Under the pieces are notes generated by a model. It worked only from the letters and a program-made list of their open reading frames with translations. It had not been told where the DNA came from and ran no database searches. From Chlorobiota bacterium (GTDB lineage Bacteria > Bacteroidota > Ignavibacteria > OLB7): 64,000 bases of DNA. The position numbers and the translations under genes are program-made. This document shows, piece by piece, positions 8,365 to 19,043 of this stretch (the first letter of the stretch is position 1; each line of letters begins with the position of its first letter). The stretch lies in the NCBI GenBank assembly GCA_028287785.1, contig JAQBOZ010000009.1, positions 62,001 to 126,000 on the forward strand, written 5' to 3'.

Positions 8365-9024
8365 ATGTCTTCCGATACCTACATTCTCGTCGGCCTTACC
8401 GGTTCCATCGGCTCCGGAAAGTCGTCAGCGGCCAGGGTTTTCGAGGAGTGCGGTATTCCGGTGCTCCGGTCCGATCAGATCGCCAAGGAGCTGATGGTGA
8501 GCGATCCCGAGATGATGGAGGAGCTGCGCGATGCGTTCGGAGACGGGACGTATACCGACGGCGTGCTGAACCGGAGCCATCTGGCATCGCAGATCTTCAG
8601 CGACCGACGCAAGCTGGAGCTGATGAACTCCATCGTCCATCCCCGCACCATCGCCGAACAGGGACGCCGCGCCAACGCGCTTGTGGAGGAGGGATACAGG
8701 GTGGTGGCGTGCGAGGCGGCGCTGATCTTCGAGAGCGGCGGAGAGGGGCGGTTTGATTACATCGTGGTGGTGGATGCCGACCGGGAGATCCGGCTGGACA
8801 GGGCGGCCGGACGCGACAGGACATCGATCGAGGAGGTGATGCGCCGCGATGATTCCCAGATACCGGCGGAACGGAAAGTGGAGATGGCGGACTTCGTGAT
8901 CAAAAACAACGGCACGCTCGATGAGCTCGAACGCAACACCCGGTTCCTTGCCACGTTGTTGAAATCGCTTCCGCCACGCCAGAAGATCGAGACCGATGAG
9001 GCCGACGCGGGTGAAGCGTTGTAA
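8365..9024 (+). CDS. coaE: Dephospho-CoA kinase
   Basis: CoaE phosphorylates the 3'-hydroxyl of dephospho-CoA, the last step of CoA synthesis. The 219-residue product has the P-loop GLTGSIGSGKSS at residues 10-21, then the family motifs FEECGIPVLRSDQIAKEL, FGDGTYTDG, VHPRT, ACEAALIFESG and VVDADREIRLDRAAGRDR. It is transcribed divergently from iscR. ATG 8365 gives the usual short leader before the P-loop. A C-terminal acidic tail of about 20 residues is not part of the fold. Confidence 0.95.
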   Translation: MSSDTYILVGLTGSIGSGKSSAARVFEECGIPVLRSDQIAKELMVSDPEMMEELRDAFGDGTYTDGVLNRSHLASQIFSDRRKLELMNSIVHPRTIAEQGRRANALVEEGYRVVACEAALIFESGGEGRFDYIVVVDADREIRLDRAAGRDRTSIEEVMRRDDSQIPAERKVEMADFVIKNNGTLDELERNTRFLATLLKSLPPRQKIETDEADAGEAL

Positions 9025-9065
9025 AGCGGCGTTGTGCCGGAGCCCGTTGTGTGATAAGTTTATCA

Positions 9066-9102
9066 GATCGTAGGGGGACATTTGAAACATCCCCCCACGA
9101 TC
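9066..9102 (+). promoter_or_regulatory. Hairpin between coaE and miaB
   Basis: Arms 9066-9078 (GATCGTAGGGGGA) and 9090-9102 pair with one mismatch across an 11-nt loop, 41 nt after coaE and 20 nt before miaB. No T-tract follows. It could be a terminator for coaE or an element in the miaB leader. Confidence 0.45.
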
Positions 9103-9122
9103 CGATCCAGTCGATTTCAAGG

Positions 9123-10526
<1,404 letters not shown>

Positions 10527-10582
10527 GACCGGACCGGGAAGCATCAGCCCGACAGGCGCGACATCATCCGCAGGACAGTCAA

Positions 10583-10623
10583 GCCGCCGCCGGTTCGCGA
10601 GCCGATCGCGCGCCGGCGGCGGC
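10583..10623 (+). terminator. Two-stage GC-rich hairpin after miaB
   Basis: Perfect 11-bp arms (10583-10593 and 10613-10623, GCCGCCGCCGG) enclose a second perfect 5-bp stem (10596-10600 with 10606-10610). It lies 57 nt after miaB. There is no T-tract. Confidence 0.55.
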
Positions 10624-10661
10624 GCATCACATGAACATCTCGATTACTCGAAACCGATAGC

Positions 10662-11552
10662 ATGAAATCGCATACTTTTCTCCCCCTGGTCGTGGGCGGA
10701 TTTCTCGTTGGAATCCTCCTCGCCGGAACCAGCGCCTTCGCGCAGACGAACTACGAGGAGCAGGCCCGCTCCATCCTCCAGATTTTCGAATCCGGGCAGA
10801 AGGATAGCGCCTACGCATTGCTGGAGCCGTTGAAGCGGAGCGCCCGTTTCGTTCCGGCGGTGCTGTATACGCGCGGGCAGATGACCCCTGATGATCGCGC
10901 GCTCAACCTCTACAAGGAAGTGATAGCGATCGAGCCGGGAGGGCCGTGGGCCGATCGCGCCGCGCTGCAGCTCGTGATCCGCTACGCGGACAAGCGCGAT
11001 TCGATGGCCGCCTATACATGGGCAAACGTCCTCCGCGTGAACTATCCCCGCTCCCCACTCCTCGCCACCGCCGATGAAACGCTGAAGAACGCCCGTGGAT
11101 GGCGGCTGAGCGATGAGGAGATGGCCGATGCGATGGCCGGAAAGAAGAAGGACGATGGCAAGAAGGCCGATCCGAAGAAGGCGACCCCCGCGAAGACCGA
11201 TCCAAAGAAAACCGATCCCGCGAAAAAGGTCGATCCGAAGAAAGCAGTCGATGGCAAGGGCGTTGCAAAGGTCTCCTCGGTCACCCCGACCGAGACGTAT
11301 ACCGCGAGCGGCATGAAGGGCTACGCGCTTCAGGTGGGGCTTTATCCCACGCGCGATCTGGCCGATGAGCGCTCGGATGAGCTGAAGAAGCGGAACAACA
11401 TTCATGCGGTTGCCCTGCCGAAGCTGATCAACGGCAAGAAGCAGTATGCGCTGGTGATAGGCCCGTATACGACGATCGACGAGGCGAACAAGAGGAAAAC
11501 GGTGATATCGAGCGCATGCAACTGCCAGACGTTCGTCGTGAAGGTGCAGTAG
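10662..11552 (+). CDS. Secreted SPOR-domain protein with helical repeats
   Basis: The 296-residue product has a signal peptide (residues 1-27, ending SAFAQ) and an alpha-helical, TPR-like region (about 30-150, with NYEEQARSILQIFESGQKD and LNLYKEVIAIEP). A Lys/Pro/Asp-rich linker of DPKK-type repeats follows (about 155-205), then a SPOR domain in the last 75 residues (YALQVGLYPTRDLADE to YALVIGPYTTIDEANK). SPOR domains bind denuded peptidoglycan, so the protein probably acts in the periplasm at the cell wall or septum, with the basic linker spanning it. It is 16 nt upstream of the hydrolase gene and likely co-transcribed with it. Confidence 0.85.
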   Translation: MKSHTFLPLVVGGFLVGILLAGTSAFAQTNYEEQARSILQIFESGQKDSAYALLEPLKRSARFVPAVLYTRGQMTPDDRALNLYKEVIAIEPGGPWADRAALQLVIRYADKRDSMAAYTWANVLRVNYPRSPLLATADETLKNARGWRLSDEEMADAMAGKKKDDGKKADPKKATPAKTDPKKTDPAKKVDPKKAVDGKGVAKVSSVTPTETYTASGMKGYALQVGLYPTRDLADERSDELKKRNNIHAVALPKLINGKKQYALVIGPYTTIDEANKRKTVISSACNCQTFVVKVQ

Positions 11553-11568
11553 AACGGAGGGAAGCGAA

Positions 11569-12309
11569 ATGATGCTGACGCTGCACGGAACCGGCGCCGG
11601 AACTCCCGGCGGTGACAGGATGGCAAGCGCGCTGACCGCGACCTTCTCCGACGGCTCGCTGGTCCTCTTCGATGCCGGCGAGGGGTGCGCCCGCGCCATG
11701 CTTCGCGACCGGATCGATCTGTCTGCCATCAGCACGGTGGCGATCAGCCATATGCACGCCGACCACTGGACCGGCTTTCCCGCGCTTGTCATGGCCTGGA
11801 GCCTGGCAAAGCGGACAAATCCGGTCAGTGTCTACGTCCCTCCCGGCACCGCCGATTTCTTCGAATCGCTTCCTGCCCGCTGCTACAGCTTTCGCGAACG
11901 GCTCGGCTTCGAGCTTACGTTTCATCAGCTTGCCGGCTTTTCGATGCCGGATGGATGGCGCGTCGAGATCATTCCGACAACGCATCTCAATTCGGTCAGG
12001 GAGCTTGCCCAACGTTATTCGATGCCTCCGACGGCGTTCGGGTATCTGCTGCTGAATGGCGAGCGGCGTATCGTGCTGAGCCAGGATATCGGAGGGGAGG
12101 AGGATCTGCGGCCGCATCTGGACGGGGCGGAGCTGCTGGTCTGCGAATCGGCGCACGTGGACCCGGCGGCGGTGCTGGAGATGGCCCAGGCAGCGGGCGT
12201 CCGTCATGTCGTCTTCACCCACGTCCCGCCCGCCGATGCGCGGTTTCCGGTCGGGTTCGATGGGATCGCCTGGGATGTCGCCACCGACGGGTTGCGGATC
12301 GGTCTGTAG
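11569..12309 (+). CDS. Metallo-beta-lactamase-fold hydrolase, RNase Z-like
   Basis: The 246-residue product shows the binuclear-zinc motif HMHADH (residues 61-66), the early LFDAGEG strand, TTHLNSV, SQDIGG and VFTHVPP, in the order seen in the RNase Z/phosphodiesterase branch. GTGAGTPGGDRMAS near the start resembles the tRNase Z substrate loop entry. It lacks the long exosite arm of true RNase Z, so tRNA 3' processing is not assured; a general phosphodiesterase is the safer call. GGAGG lies just before the ATG. The predicted protein is cytoplasmic, with no signal peptide. Confidence 0.85.
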   Translation: MMLTLHGTGAGTPGGDRMASALTATFSDGSLVLFDAGEGCARAMLRDRIDLSAISTVAISHMHADHWTGFPALVMAWSLAKRTNPVSVYVPPGTADFFESLPARCYSFRERLGFELTFHQLAGFSMPDGWRVEIIPTTHLNSVRELAQRYSMPPTAFGYLLLNGERRIVLSQDIGGEEDLRPHLDGAELLVCESAHVDPAAVLEMAQAAGVRHVVFTHVPPADARFPVGFDGIAWDVATDGLRIGL

Positions 12310-12466
12310 GGCCGGTCACGGCGTTGCGATGCGCCCGGTTATCTTCCCAACGGATCATCTCCCGTCCACTTCCGCTTATCCCCGTTCCGTCTTTTCCCTT
12401 GCCCGTAGCCGCGTCTCCTTCGTAGTGTTGCCCCGTTCCGGTGATCTTCGATTAACATTCTCCTCA

Positions 12467-15400
12467 ATGCTCGTTCGCTCTGCCGCTGGTTCGTTCCGCA
12501 TCGCGTTGCTTTCGTTTGTGCTCCTCGTGCTCTTCGCGGGGGGGGGCACGGCGCGCGCGCAGCGGCGGCCGTCATCGGTGATCGTGCGTCTGAAGCCCGG
12601 CATTTCGGTCAGGGACGCGAACGCATCGCTTGCCACGCTTGCCGCCCGATTTGGCGCCCGTCCCGCCAGCCAGGCATTGTTTGCGCGGGGCTCCGGTCGG
12701 ACGCTTCTCGACGCCGGCCGGCTGGACCGCTATCTCGTCGTCTCCGGTGGCAATGGCGACATCGCCGGTCTTGTCTCCGCTCTGGAGGGATCGCCGGCCA
12801 TCGAGGAGGCATTTCCGAACGCCATCTACCATATCGATCAGGCGCCGAATGATTCCCTGTATGGCGATCAGTGGGCTCTGCGGACCGTGGAGGCGGAGGG
12901 GGCATGGGCGATCACGAAAGGGGACAGCTCGATCATCGTCGGGGTGGTGGACACCGGCATCGATTTCAATCATCCCGATCTGTCCGGCGCGCTGGCGATC
13001 AACCCGCCGGAGGACAGGAACCACAACGGCCGCTTCGATGCCTGGTGGTATCTCGATACCATCAACGGCGTGTCCGGCGATATCGACGGCATCGATCAGG
13101 ATGGCGACGGCTACGCCGATGATGTGATCGGCTACGATTTCGTGTCGCAGACGGTGCGGAACGTGGGCGACTGGAAGGACCGCGATCCGGTTCCGGCCGA
13201 TGAGCAGGGGCATGGAACGGGGGTTGCCGGGGTGATAGCGGCCAGGGGAAACAATCATATCGGCATAACCGGCCTTGCCCCCGGCGTTCGCGTGCTGGCG
13301 CTGCGGGCGTTCGACAAAACGGGAAACGGGGAGGATGATGATATCTCCGCCGCGATCGTCTATGCGGCCGATCACGGCGTGAAGGTGCTCAACCTCAGCT
13401 TCGGCGATTTCTATGCCTCGCCGCTCATGCACGACGCCATCCGGTATGCCTACAAAAAAGGGGTGACGGTGGTGACATCGAGCGGCAACGAGTCGGGAAG
13501 CGATCCGCATTACCCGGCGAACTTTCCCGAGGTGATGTCGGTCGGCGCCACCGGCGAAAGCGATTTCATCACATCGTTCTCCACGTTCGGCTCGCAGCTT
13601 TCGCTCACCGCGCCCGGCTCCAGAATCTATACAACGGCGCTCGATGGCCGCTACGCCCGGCTCGATGGAACCTCCTTCTCCTCGCCATATGTGGCGGCGA
13701 CCGCGGCGCTTCTCCTTTCGCTCCATCCCACCTGGACTCCCGATGAGGTCCGCGCCGCCATAGAGCTGAGCGCTGATGATCGCGGCACGCCCGGCTGGGA
13801 TATCAAATACGGAGCCGGACGCCTCAACGCGCGGCGCGCTCTGGAAATGCCCGGACCCCCTTCGGTCACAATCCTTTCGCCGGCCACCGATATGGGGCTT
13901 CGCGGCGATACCAGCATTCCCGTGATCGGCTCGGCGATGTCGCCGCTGCTCGATACGTGGGGGCTGGATATCGGCAATGGCGATGACCCGGATATCTGGA
14001 CGCCGATCACCGCGTCGCAGAGCCAGGGAAGGGTGGTCGACAGGCTCGGCGATCTTCATGTGGACGGCACGGCGCGCGGCATTTATACGCTGCGGTTGCG
14101 CCTTGTGCAGACCAACGGTCACGAGACTCAGCGTCGCGCCCGGCTCTTTCTGAACCAGACCAGGCCCGTTCTCCGGGATATCTCCATCCGCAATGTCTGG
14201 CGATACGGGGAGCGCGCCGTGGCGATGACGCTGAGCAGCGACCAGCCGACGCGGGCAACCATCTGGATCAGACGCGCCGATCGTCCCGGTGATCGGTTCC
14301 GGCCGGTGGCGCTGGAGCCGGAGCGCGCCGGATGGGTGCGGCGGCATATCATCATGATCACATCCGATGAGATGGAGCGCGATATCCCCTACTCCGCCTA
14401 TGTGGTGACGGAGAACGCCAGCGGCGATACCGCGATGGTCGGCTCTCCGGGATTGCCGCTTGCCATCGTCCGGGAGCGGGAGGCGTTTACCGATCAGAAC
14501 CTGACCCGGAAGCCGTACGATCTTCCGTTCGGCTACACGCTCAACGCCACGGCGCGATTCTTCGGCGACGGGCATCAATGCCTTGCGCTGAACCGGTTCG
14601 AGGATGGCGACTACGGAAGATTGTTCCTCTACTCGTTCGATGGCAAGGAGTTCGTCGCGCGCGACTCGACAAGGGATAGCTGGCTTCCACGCGGTTTCGG
14701 CGACAGCAACGGGGACGGACTGATGGAGGTGCTTGTGCAGGCGGGGGGGCGTGGCGGCATCTTCGAGCAGCCGGCCGCAACTGCCAGCCCCTTCGGGAAG
14801 CTCGCCTATATCGATACGACCTCCAGCGATTTCTGGGCCTGCGGTTTCCACGATTTCGATGGCGATGGAAAGGACGAGGTCGTGGCGCGCACCAACAACC
14901 GGAACCCGGCGCAGGATCGCGATCCGGTCTACTATATCGCCCGGAGAAATGGCGCATCCCTGACGCGGATCGCCGAGCTTCCCAACACCACGCTGCCGTC
15001 GCCGGAGGATACCCAGAACAACTTCAGCGTTTCGGTGAGCGCCTTCGGCGATTTCCTCGGCAACGGGCGGCAGGGGGTGCTGTTCGGCGATGACGACGCG
15101 GATTTCCTCCTCTACGAGCGAATGCCGGATGGGGCGTTCAGGCAGGTCTGGGCCGATACCAACAGCGGTTATGCCGGGAGCGATATGGTCGCCGCCGCCG
15201 ATATCGACGGCGATGGAAGGGCGGAGGCCATTGTCGGCTTCCGCTCGCGATCGGGATCGGGATACGACGCCGGCCATGAATACGATCCCCCCTTCTGGAC
15301 CATCAGGATCTTCAAGTTCTTCGAGGACGGCCACGATTCTCTCATCTGGCAGAGCCAGTTTGCCTACGTGCGGCCCCGCATACCGAACGCGGTTCCGTTC

Positions 15401-16864
15401 TTCAGCGGGATATCGACCGGCGATCTTGACCGGCGGCCGGGGAGCGAGGTAGCGATCTCCATCTTCCCGAACACCTATGTCTTCACCTGGGATTCCACGC
15501 TCAGGACATTGCGGCCATTCTGGTGGCACGACGAAACGAACACAAACGCCCCGATCATCGCCGATATCGATGGGGATTCCATCCCGGAAATCGGTGTGGG
15601 GGATGGCGAGCGGATCAGCTTCTACGGCCTTGGCTCCCCGGCTCGCGCGCCGCTGGCGCCGGCGGGGATGCGCGGCTGGGCAACGAGCGATTCATCGGCC
15701 TGGCTTGAATGGAACGCGGTCGCCGGCGCTGATTATTATACACTCTATCGCGGCACGTTCGCGCCGGGGGATGGATCGATCCACTTCGATTCCGTCGCCA
15801 TCACGGCCGGGACAAGCCTTGTCGATACCGGCCTCCGCCTGCCGAAGCGGCGACTCCCCGCGAACGCGCTGTTCTACTACGTTGTAACCGCGCGCGATAC
15901 CTCGATGCCGGTCGAGGAGAGTGGATTGAGCAATCTGGTGACGCTCTATACGCACCCGCTTCCCCGCATTGTCCGGGCGATCTCCACCGATCCCCAGACG
16001 ATTCGCGTCAGGATGAGCTTCGATATCCGCTCCGATCTCTATCGCGCCGGGACGTTCGATGTTGTTCCGGCCGGTGGCGGCGCGGCGCTGGCGGTTTCAT
16101 CGGTTGTCAGCGGCGATGACTCATCGCTGGTGGTAACGCTCGCGGCCTCCGCCTCCGGCGATACGCTCGACATCCGTCCAACCGCTTTCTTTCACGACGC
16201 CTACGGCTCGCCGGCCGATACATCGGTCGCGGCAACGGTGGTGATGATGCGGGAGGAGGCCCCCGGAGGGAGGTTTATCGCCACCCGCGCCACCCCGCTT
16301 CTTCCCGATACGATCGCCATCGATTTCAGCGCCGCGGTCGATTTGCCGTCGGCATCCGACGTCTCCCTGTACCGGCTGCAGCCGGACATAGCGATTGCCG
16401 CGGCGATGCGCGATCCCGGCAATCCCGATCGCGTGCTGCTGGTGCTGGGCGGAGGATATCGCCTTGGGGCCCTTGGTCGGGAGTATTCGATCAATGTGGC
16501 GGGCGTTCATTCCGCGGATGGAAGGGCGATTGCCGATGGTGCCGGAAGCATCGTGGGGTTTACGATCAACGCGGCCGATCTGGCGGGCGTGTTCGTCTAT
16601 CCGCAGCCGTTTTCACTGTCGCGGGATGCCAGCGTCACGTTCGCCGGCCTGACGCGCGCGGCGACGGTGAGGATCTTCACGCAGTCCGGCGCGCCGGTTG
16701 CGCTGGTGCAGGCGCGGGAAGGGGATGGCGGGGTGGATTGGAACGGCGAGGATGAGAAGGGCAGGAAGGTGCCTTCGGGGATCTACCTGTACCGCGTCAC
16801 CAGCACGGGGCCGGATGGCTCGTTGATCGAATCGGAGGTGCGGAAGCTGGCGATCATCCGGTAA
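12467..16864 (+). CDS. Giant secreted subtilisin-like protease with propeller and FlgD-like C-terminal domain
   Basis: The 1466-residue product opens with a signal peptide (MLVRSAAGSF, hydrophobic core, TARAQ). An I9-like propeptide region follows (about 33-125), then an S8 catalytic domain with D162 (VVDTGID), H249 (GHGTGVAG), oxyanion N341 (SSGNESG) and S403 (GTSFSSP). A calcium-loop-like DQDGDGYADD insert lies between D and H. Downstream are FG-GAP/VCBS-type repeats (GDSNGDGLMEV, DFDGDGKDEVV, DIDGDGRAEAI), a fibronectin-III-like domain, Ig-like segments and a C-terminal FlgD-like domain ending PSGIYLYRV to KLAIIR. That ending suggests type IX export. ATG 12467 was chosen for the signal peptide; the frame itself opens earlier within the preceding gene. 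Confidence 0.9.
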   Translation: MLVRSAAGSFRIALLSFVLLVLFAGGGTARAQRRPSSVIVRLKPGISVRDANASLATLAARFGARPASQALFARGSGRTLLDAGRLDRYLVVSGGNGDIAGLVSALEGSPAIEEAFPNAIYHIDQAPNDSLYGDQWALRTVEAEGAWAITKGDSSIIVGVVDTGIDFNHPDLSGALAINPPEDRNHNGRFDAWWYLDTINGVSGDIDGIDQDGDGYADDVIGYDFVSQTVRNVGDWKDRDPVPADEQGHGTGVAGVIAARGNNHIGITGLAPGVRVLALRAFDKTGNGEDDDISAAIVYAADHGVKVLNLSFGDFYASPLMHDAIRYAYKKGVTVVTSSGNESGSDPHYPANFPEVMSVGATGESDFITSFSTFGSQLSLTAPGSRIYTTALDGRYARLDGTSFSSPYVAATAALLLSLHPTWTPDEVRAAIELSADDRGTPGWDIKYGAGRLNARRALEMPGPPSVTILSPATDMGLRGDTSIPVIGSAMSPLLDTWGLDIGNGDDPDIWTPITASQSQGRVVDRLGDLHVDGTARGIYTLRLRLVQTNGHETQRRARLFLNQTRPVLRDISIRNVWRYGERAVAMTLSSDQPTRATIWIRRADRPGDRFRPVALEPERAGWVRRHIIMITSDEMERDIPYSAYVVTENASGDTAMVGSPGLPLAIVREREAFTDQNLTRKPYDLPFGYTLNATARFFGDGHQCLALNRFEDGDYGRLFLYSFDGKEFVARDSTRDSWLPRGFGDSNGDGLMEVLVQAGGRGGIFEQPAATASPFGKLAYIDTTSSDFWACGFHDFDGDGKDEVVARTNNRNPAQDRDPVYYIARRNGASLTRIAELPNTTLPSPEDTQNNFSVSVSAFGDFLGNGRQGVLFGDDDADFLLYERMPDGAFRQVWADTNSGYAGSDMVAAADIDGDGRAEAIVGFRSRSGSGYDAGHEYDPPFWTIRIFKFFEDGHDSLIWQSQFAYVRPRIPNAVPFFSGISTGDLDRRPGSEVAISIFPNTYVFTWDSTLRTLRPFWWHDETNTNAPIIADIDGDSIPEIGVGDGERISFYGLGSPARAPLAPAGMRGWATSDSSAWLEWNAVAGADYYTLYRGTFAPGDGSIHFDSVAITAGTSLVDTGLRLPKRRLPANALFYYVVTARDTSMPVEESGLSNLVTLYTHPLPRIVRAISTDPQTIRVRMSFDIRSDLYRAGTFDVVPAGGGAALAVSSVVSGDDSSLVVTLAASASGDTLDIRPTAFFHDAYGSPADTSVAATVVMMREEAPGGRFIATRATPLLPDTIAIDFSAAVDLPSASDVSLYRLQPDIAIAAAMRDPGNPDRVLLVLGGGYRLGALGREYSINVAGVHSADGRAIADGAGSIVGFTINAADLAGVFVYPQPFSLSRDASVTFAGLTRAATVRIFTQSGAPVALVQAREGDGGVDWNGEDEKGRKVPSGIYLYRVTSTGPDGSLIESEVRKLAIIR

Positions 16865-16978
16865 CGGATGACCGCTTCACCGGATGTGCGGAACGCAACC
16901 GATATCGGCGCGATACGCGCTCGGCGGCAGCCCCGAAGCGAGACGACGACGATCATCATCACATCTCATCCGGGCCGG

Positions 16979-18910
16979 TTATTCCTGCATGACGAGAAGA
17001 TCGTACATGCCGGTTGCCGCATCGTCCGGCCGGGGGCCGATTGCGACCAGATAATGGCGACCGGCGTTGATCTGCACGCCGTCCGCGCGGGCCAGAATGG
17101 TCGTCTCGCCGTGTGGAGTAACGAAGAACGAGTACTTCCGCTCGTCGAAAATATACGTCTGAGTCGGCACGCCGAAGGTCGCGGTTGAGTCGAGCGGCGG
17201 ATCGGTATTCCGTCCGATATGGATATCGAGCGCCGGGGAATTGGGGAAGGCGTTGATAAACCGGACGAACGCCTTGCCGACCGGCTGCGTGGATGTATCG
17301 GTCCGGAATGCGATCAGGCTCCTGCTGCTCCCCGTTCCAACAGACCCCACGAAATATCCCCCGCTTCCCGGATCGATCGTGATCTGCCCGGAGTTCGAAG
17401 TGATCGTGGAGACATTATAGGGGACCACGGTCGAGTAGACATAGCCATAGAACAGCGGTGGGAGCTGGAGGGCCCCCACGGTGAACTGCGCGTTGGCGTT
17501 GCGGACCAGATTGAAAAACGTGACCCGCGTGCCCGGCCCCGAAAGAGGGGAGAGGGGAGAGCCGGGAAGATCATCGCGGACGATCATCAGCGCGGGCGTT
17601 CCCAGCCGGTCCACGACGATCAGCGTATAGAAGCCGGGGGCAAGGGGCTGAACGCCTCCGCTGAGGAACTTGCCCGTATTGGCATCGGAGAGAAGGAACG
17701 GGTAGTTGCCGGCCGGCAACTGAACGTATCCGCTTGCCTTGCCGTAGGCGAGCGTGCCGAACGGACGTGAATCCGCGCCAACCGAGGTATCGCCGCCGGC
17801 TCCGATGGAGATGGAGGCCGCCGCCACGCCGGGCGCCACGTTTACCCCACGCAGATAGACGCCTCCGCTTCCTCCTCCAACCATATCACGGCTCAACGTC
17901 AACGCCCGCACGGAGCGCACGCTGTCGTAGGCTATCACCAGGGCGCGACTTCCCACGCTCAGGCGGATCGGCGTCTTGAACTGGTTCGATCCGGCATCGA
18001 TGACCAGCGAATCGCCATGAGGGTCAACGCATGCCTCCACGGTTGCCTCGGACGATATGTTCAGCGATGCAAGCGTGCTGGTGATCTGCGATCCCCCCTG
18101 AATGCGGGCGGAGATCGGCGTTTCGTCGGCCGTTGCGTTGAGCAGCTCCACGGTTGCGCCGGTGCGCGTCTCGGGCGGAGCTTCCGGGAGCATCCCGGTG
18201 AGCGCATCGTCGGTGGCGCTTATCGCAAACAGGTGGACGCTTCCCCCCATCCGGCCGGCAATCAGATACGTGATCGAGCCGGGGGGAGTATGAAGGTGCG
18301 TGGATGCGACCGGCATCGAATCGACGGTGCTGAAGAGATAGAGGGAGAGATCAGTGGCGGTTGTATCGTGCGTTGCGGGGTTCTGCGCGAACGCGGTCGG
18401 GCCGAAAAGAGTATCGCCACTCTGGCACCCGCTCTTGACATAAAAGCTGGTCCCCACGCTGTCCGGCACCGCGTTGATAAACACCACCTCCGCCGCGTTG
18501 CGGGATACCAGGGCAGTGGTTGCCAGCTTACCGATGGCCTGCGGAAGGATCGTGCTGGTGCCGTCGTTGTTCTTCAGGACGAAGAACACGACCTTTGCCC
18601 CGGCGCCAAGCACCGACTGGGTGGGGATGGTATCCAGCTTGTTCCGGCTGGGGCGTTTCACCGTCAGCGATGTCGGCGTCAGGACCAGATATTTCTGCGT
18701 TTCGGAGACCCTGAACGGGGCCAGGGCGTTGACGATCGGAATCCCGAAGAACCCCACATCGACCGGCTCGCTCTCTATCAGGTTGACGACACGGACCCGC
18801 GCGCTATCCTGCTGCGGCGGGTTGAGGAGATTCGGGTCCTCGCTGGTATCGCATCCGAAGAGCACAAGCGCCAGGGCGAACAGGGGGAGAATGCGGATAT
18901 CGATCTTCAT
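16979..18910 (-). CDS. DUF4397-type surface lipoprotein
   Basis: The 643-residue product has a lipoprotein signal with lipobox LFGC (MKIDIRILPLFALALVLFGC), so it should be lipid-anchored. The body is a run of Ig-like beta domains with the DUF4397 pattern, for example ARVRVVNLIESEPVDV, FVRFINAFPNSPALDI, GRHYLVAIG and RVTFFNLVRNANAQF; at least four related units can be seen by eye. The start at 18910 was set by the lipobox. It faces the protease gene tail to tail across a 114-bp gap with no convincing terminator. Function is unknown; a surface or adhesion role is inference. Confidence 0.82.
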   Translation of the reverse strand: MKIDIRILPLFALALVLFGCDTSEDPNLLNPPQQDSARVRVVNLIESEPVDVGFFGIPIVNALAPFRVSETQKYLVLTPTSLTVKRPSRNKLDTIPTQSVLGAGAKVVFFVLKNNDGTSTILPQAIGKLATTALVSRNAAEVVFINAVPDSVGTSFYVKSGCQSGDTLFGPTAFAQNPATHDTTATDLSLYLFSTVDSMPVASTHLHTPPGSITYLIAGRMGGSVHLFAISATDDALTGMLPEAPPETRTGATVELLNATADETPISARIQGGSQITSTLASLNISSEATVEACVDPHGDSLVIDAGSNQFKTPIRLSVGSRALVIAYDSVRSVRALTLSRDMVGGGSGGVYLRGVNVAPGVAAASISIGAGGDTSVGADSRPFGTLAYGKASGYVQLPAGNYPFLLSDANTGKFLSGGVQPLAPGFYTLIVVDRLGTPALMIVRDDLPGSPLSPLSGPGTRVTFFNLVRNANAQFTVGALQLPPLFYGYVYSTVVPYNVSTITSNSGQITIDPGSGGYFVGSVGTGSSRSLIAFRTDTSTQPVGKAFVRFINAFPNSPALDIHIGRNTDPPLDSTATFGVPTQTYIFDERKYSFFVTPHGETTILARADGVQINAGRHYLVAIGPRPDDAATGMYDLLVMQE

Positions 18911-19043
18911 TGACTTCGTGAATATGCAGTTGGGCAATCGTCCGGTTGATATCGGGCGTTGCAATGTACGATTGATCGCCAAGAAATGGCGCCCCATAAA
19001 TCATGGGCCAGCCGGTTTGCCGAGGGGCGCGCGCGACGGCATC

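Noticed and set aside
12572-15529. 985-codon open frame on the minus strand opposite the giant protease
   Set aside because: Antisense shadow; the plus strand holds the S8 catalytic residues and repeats in order.
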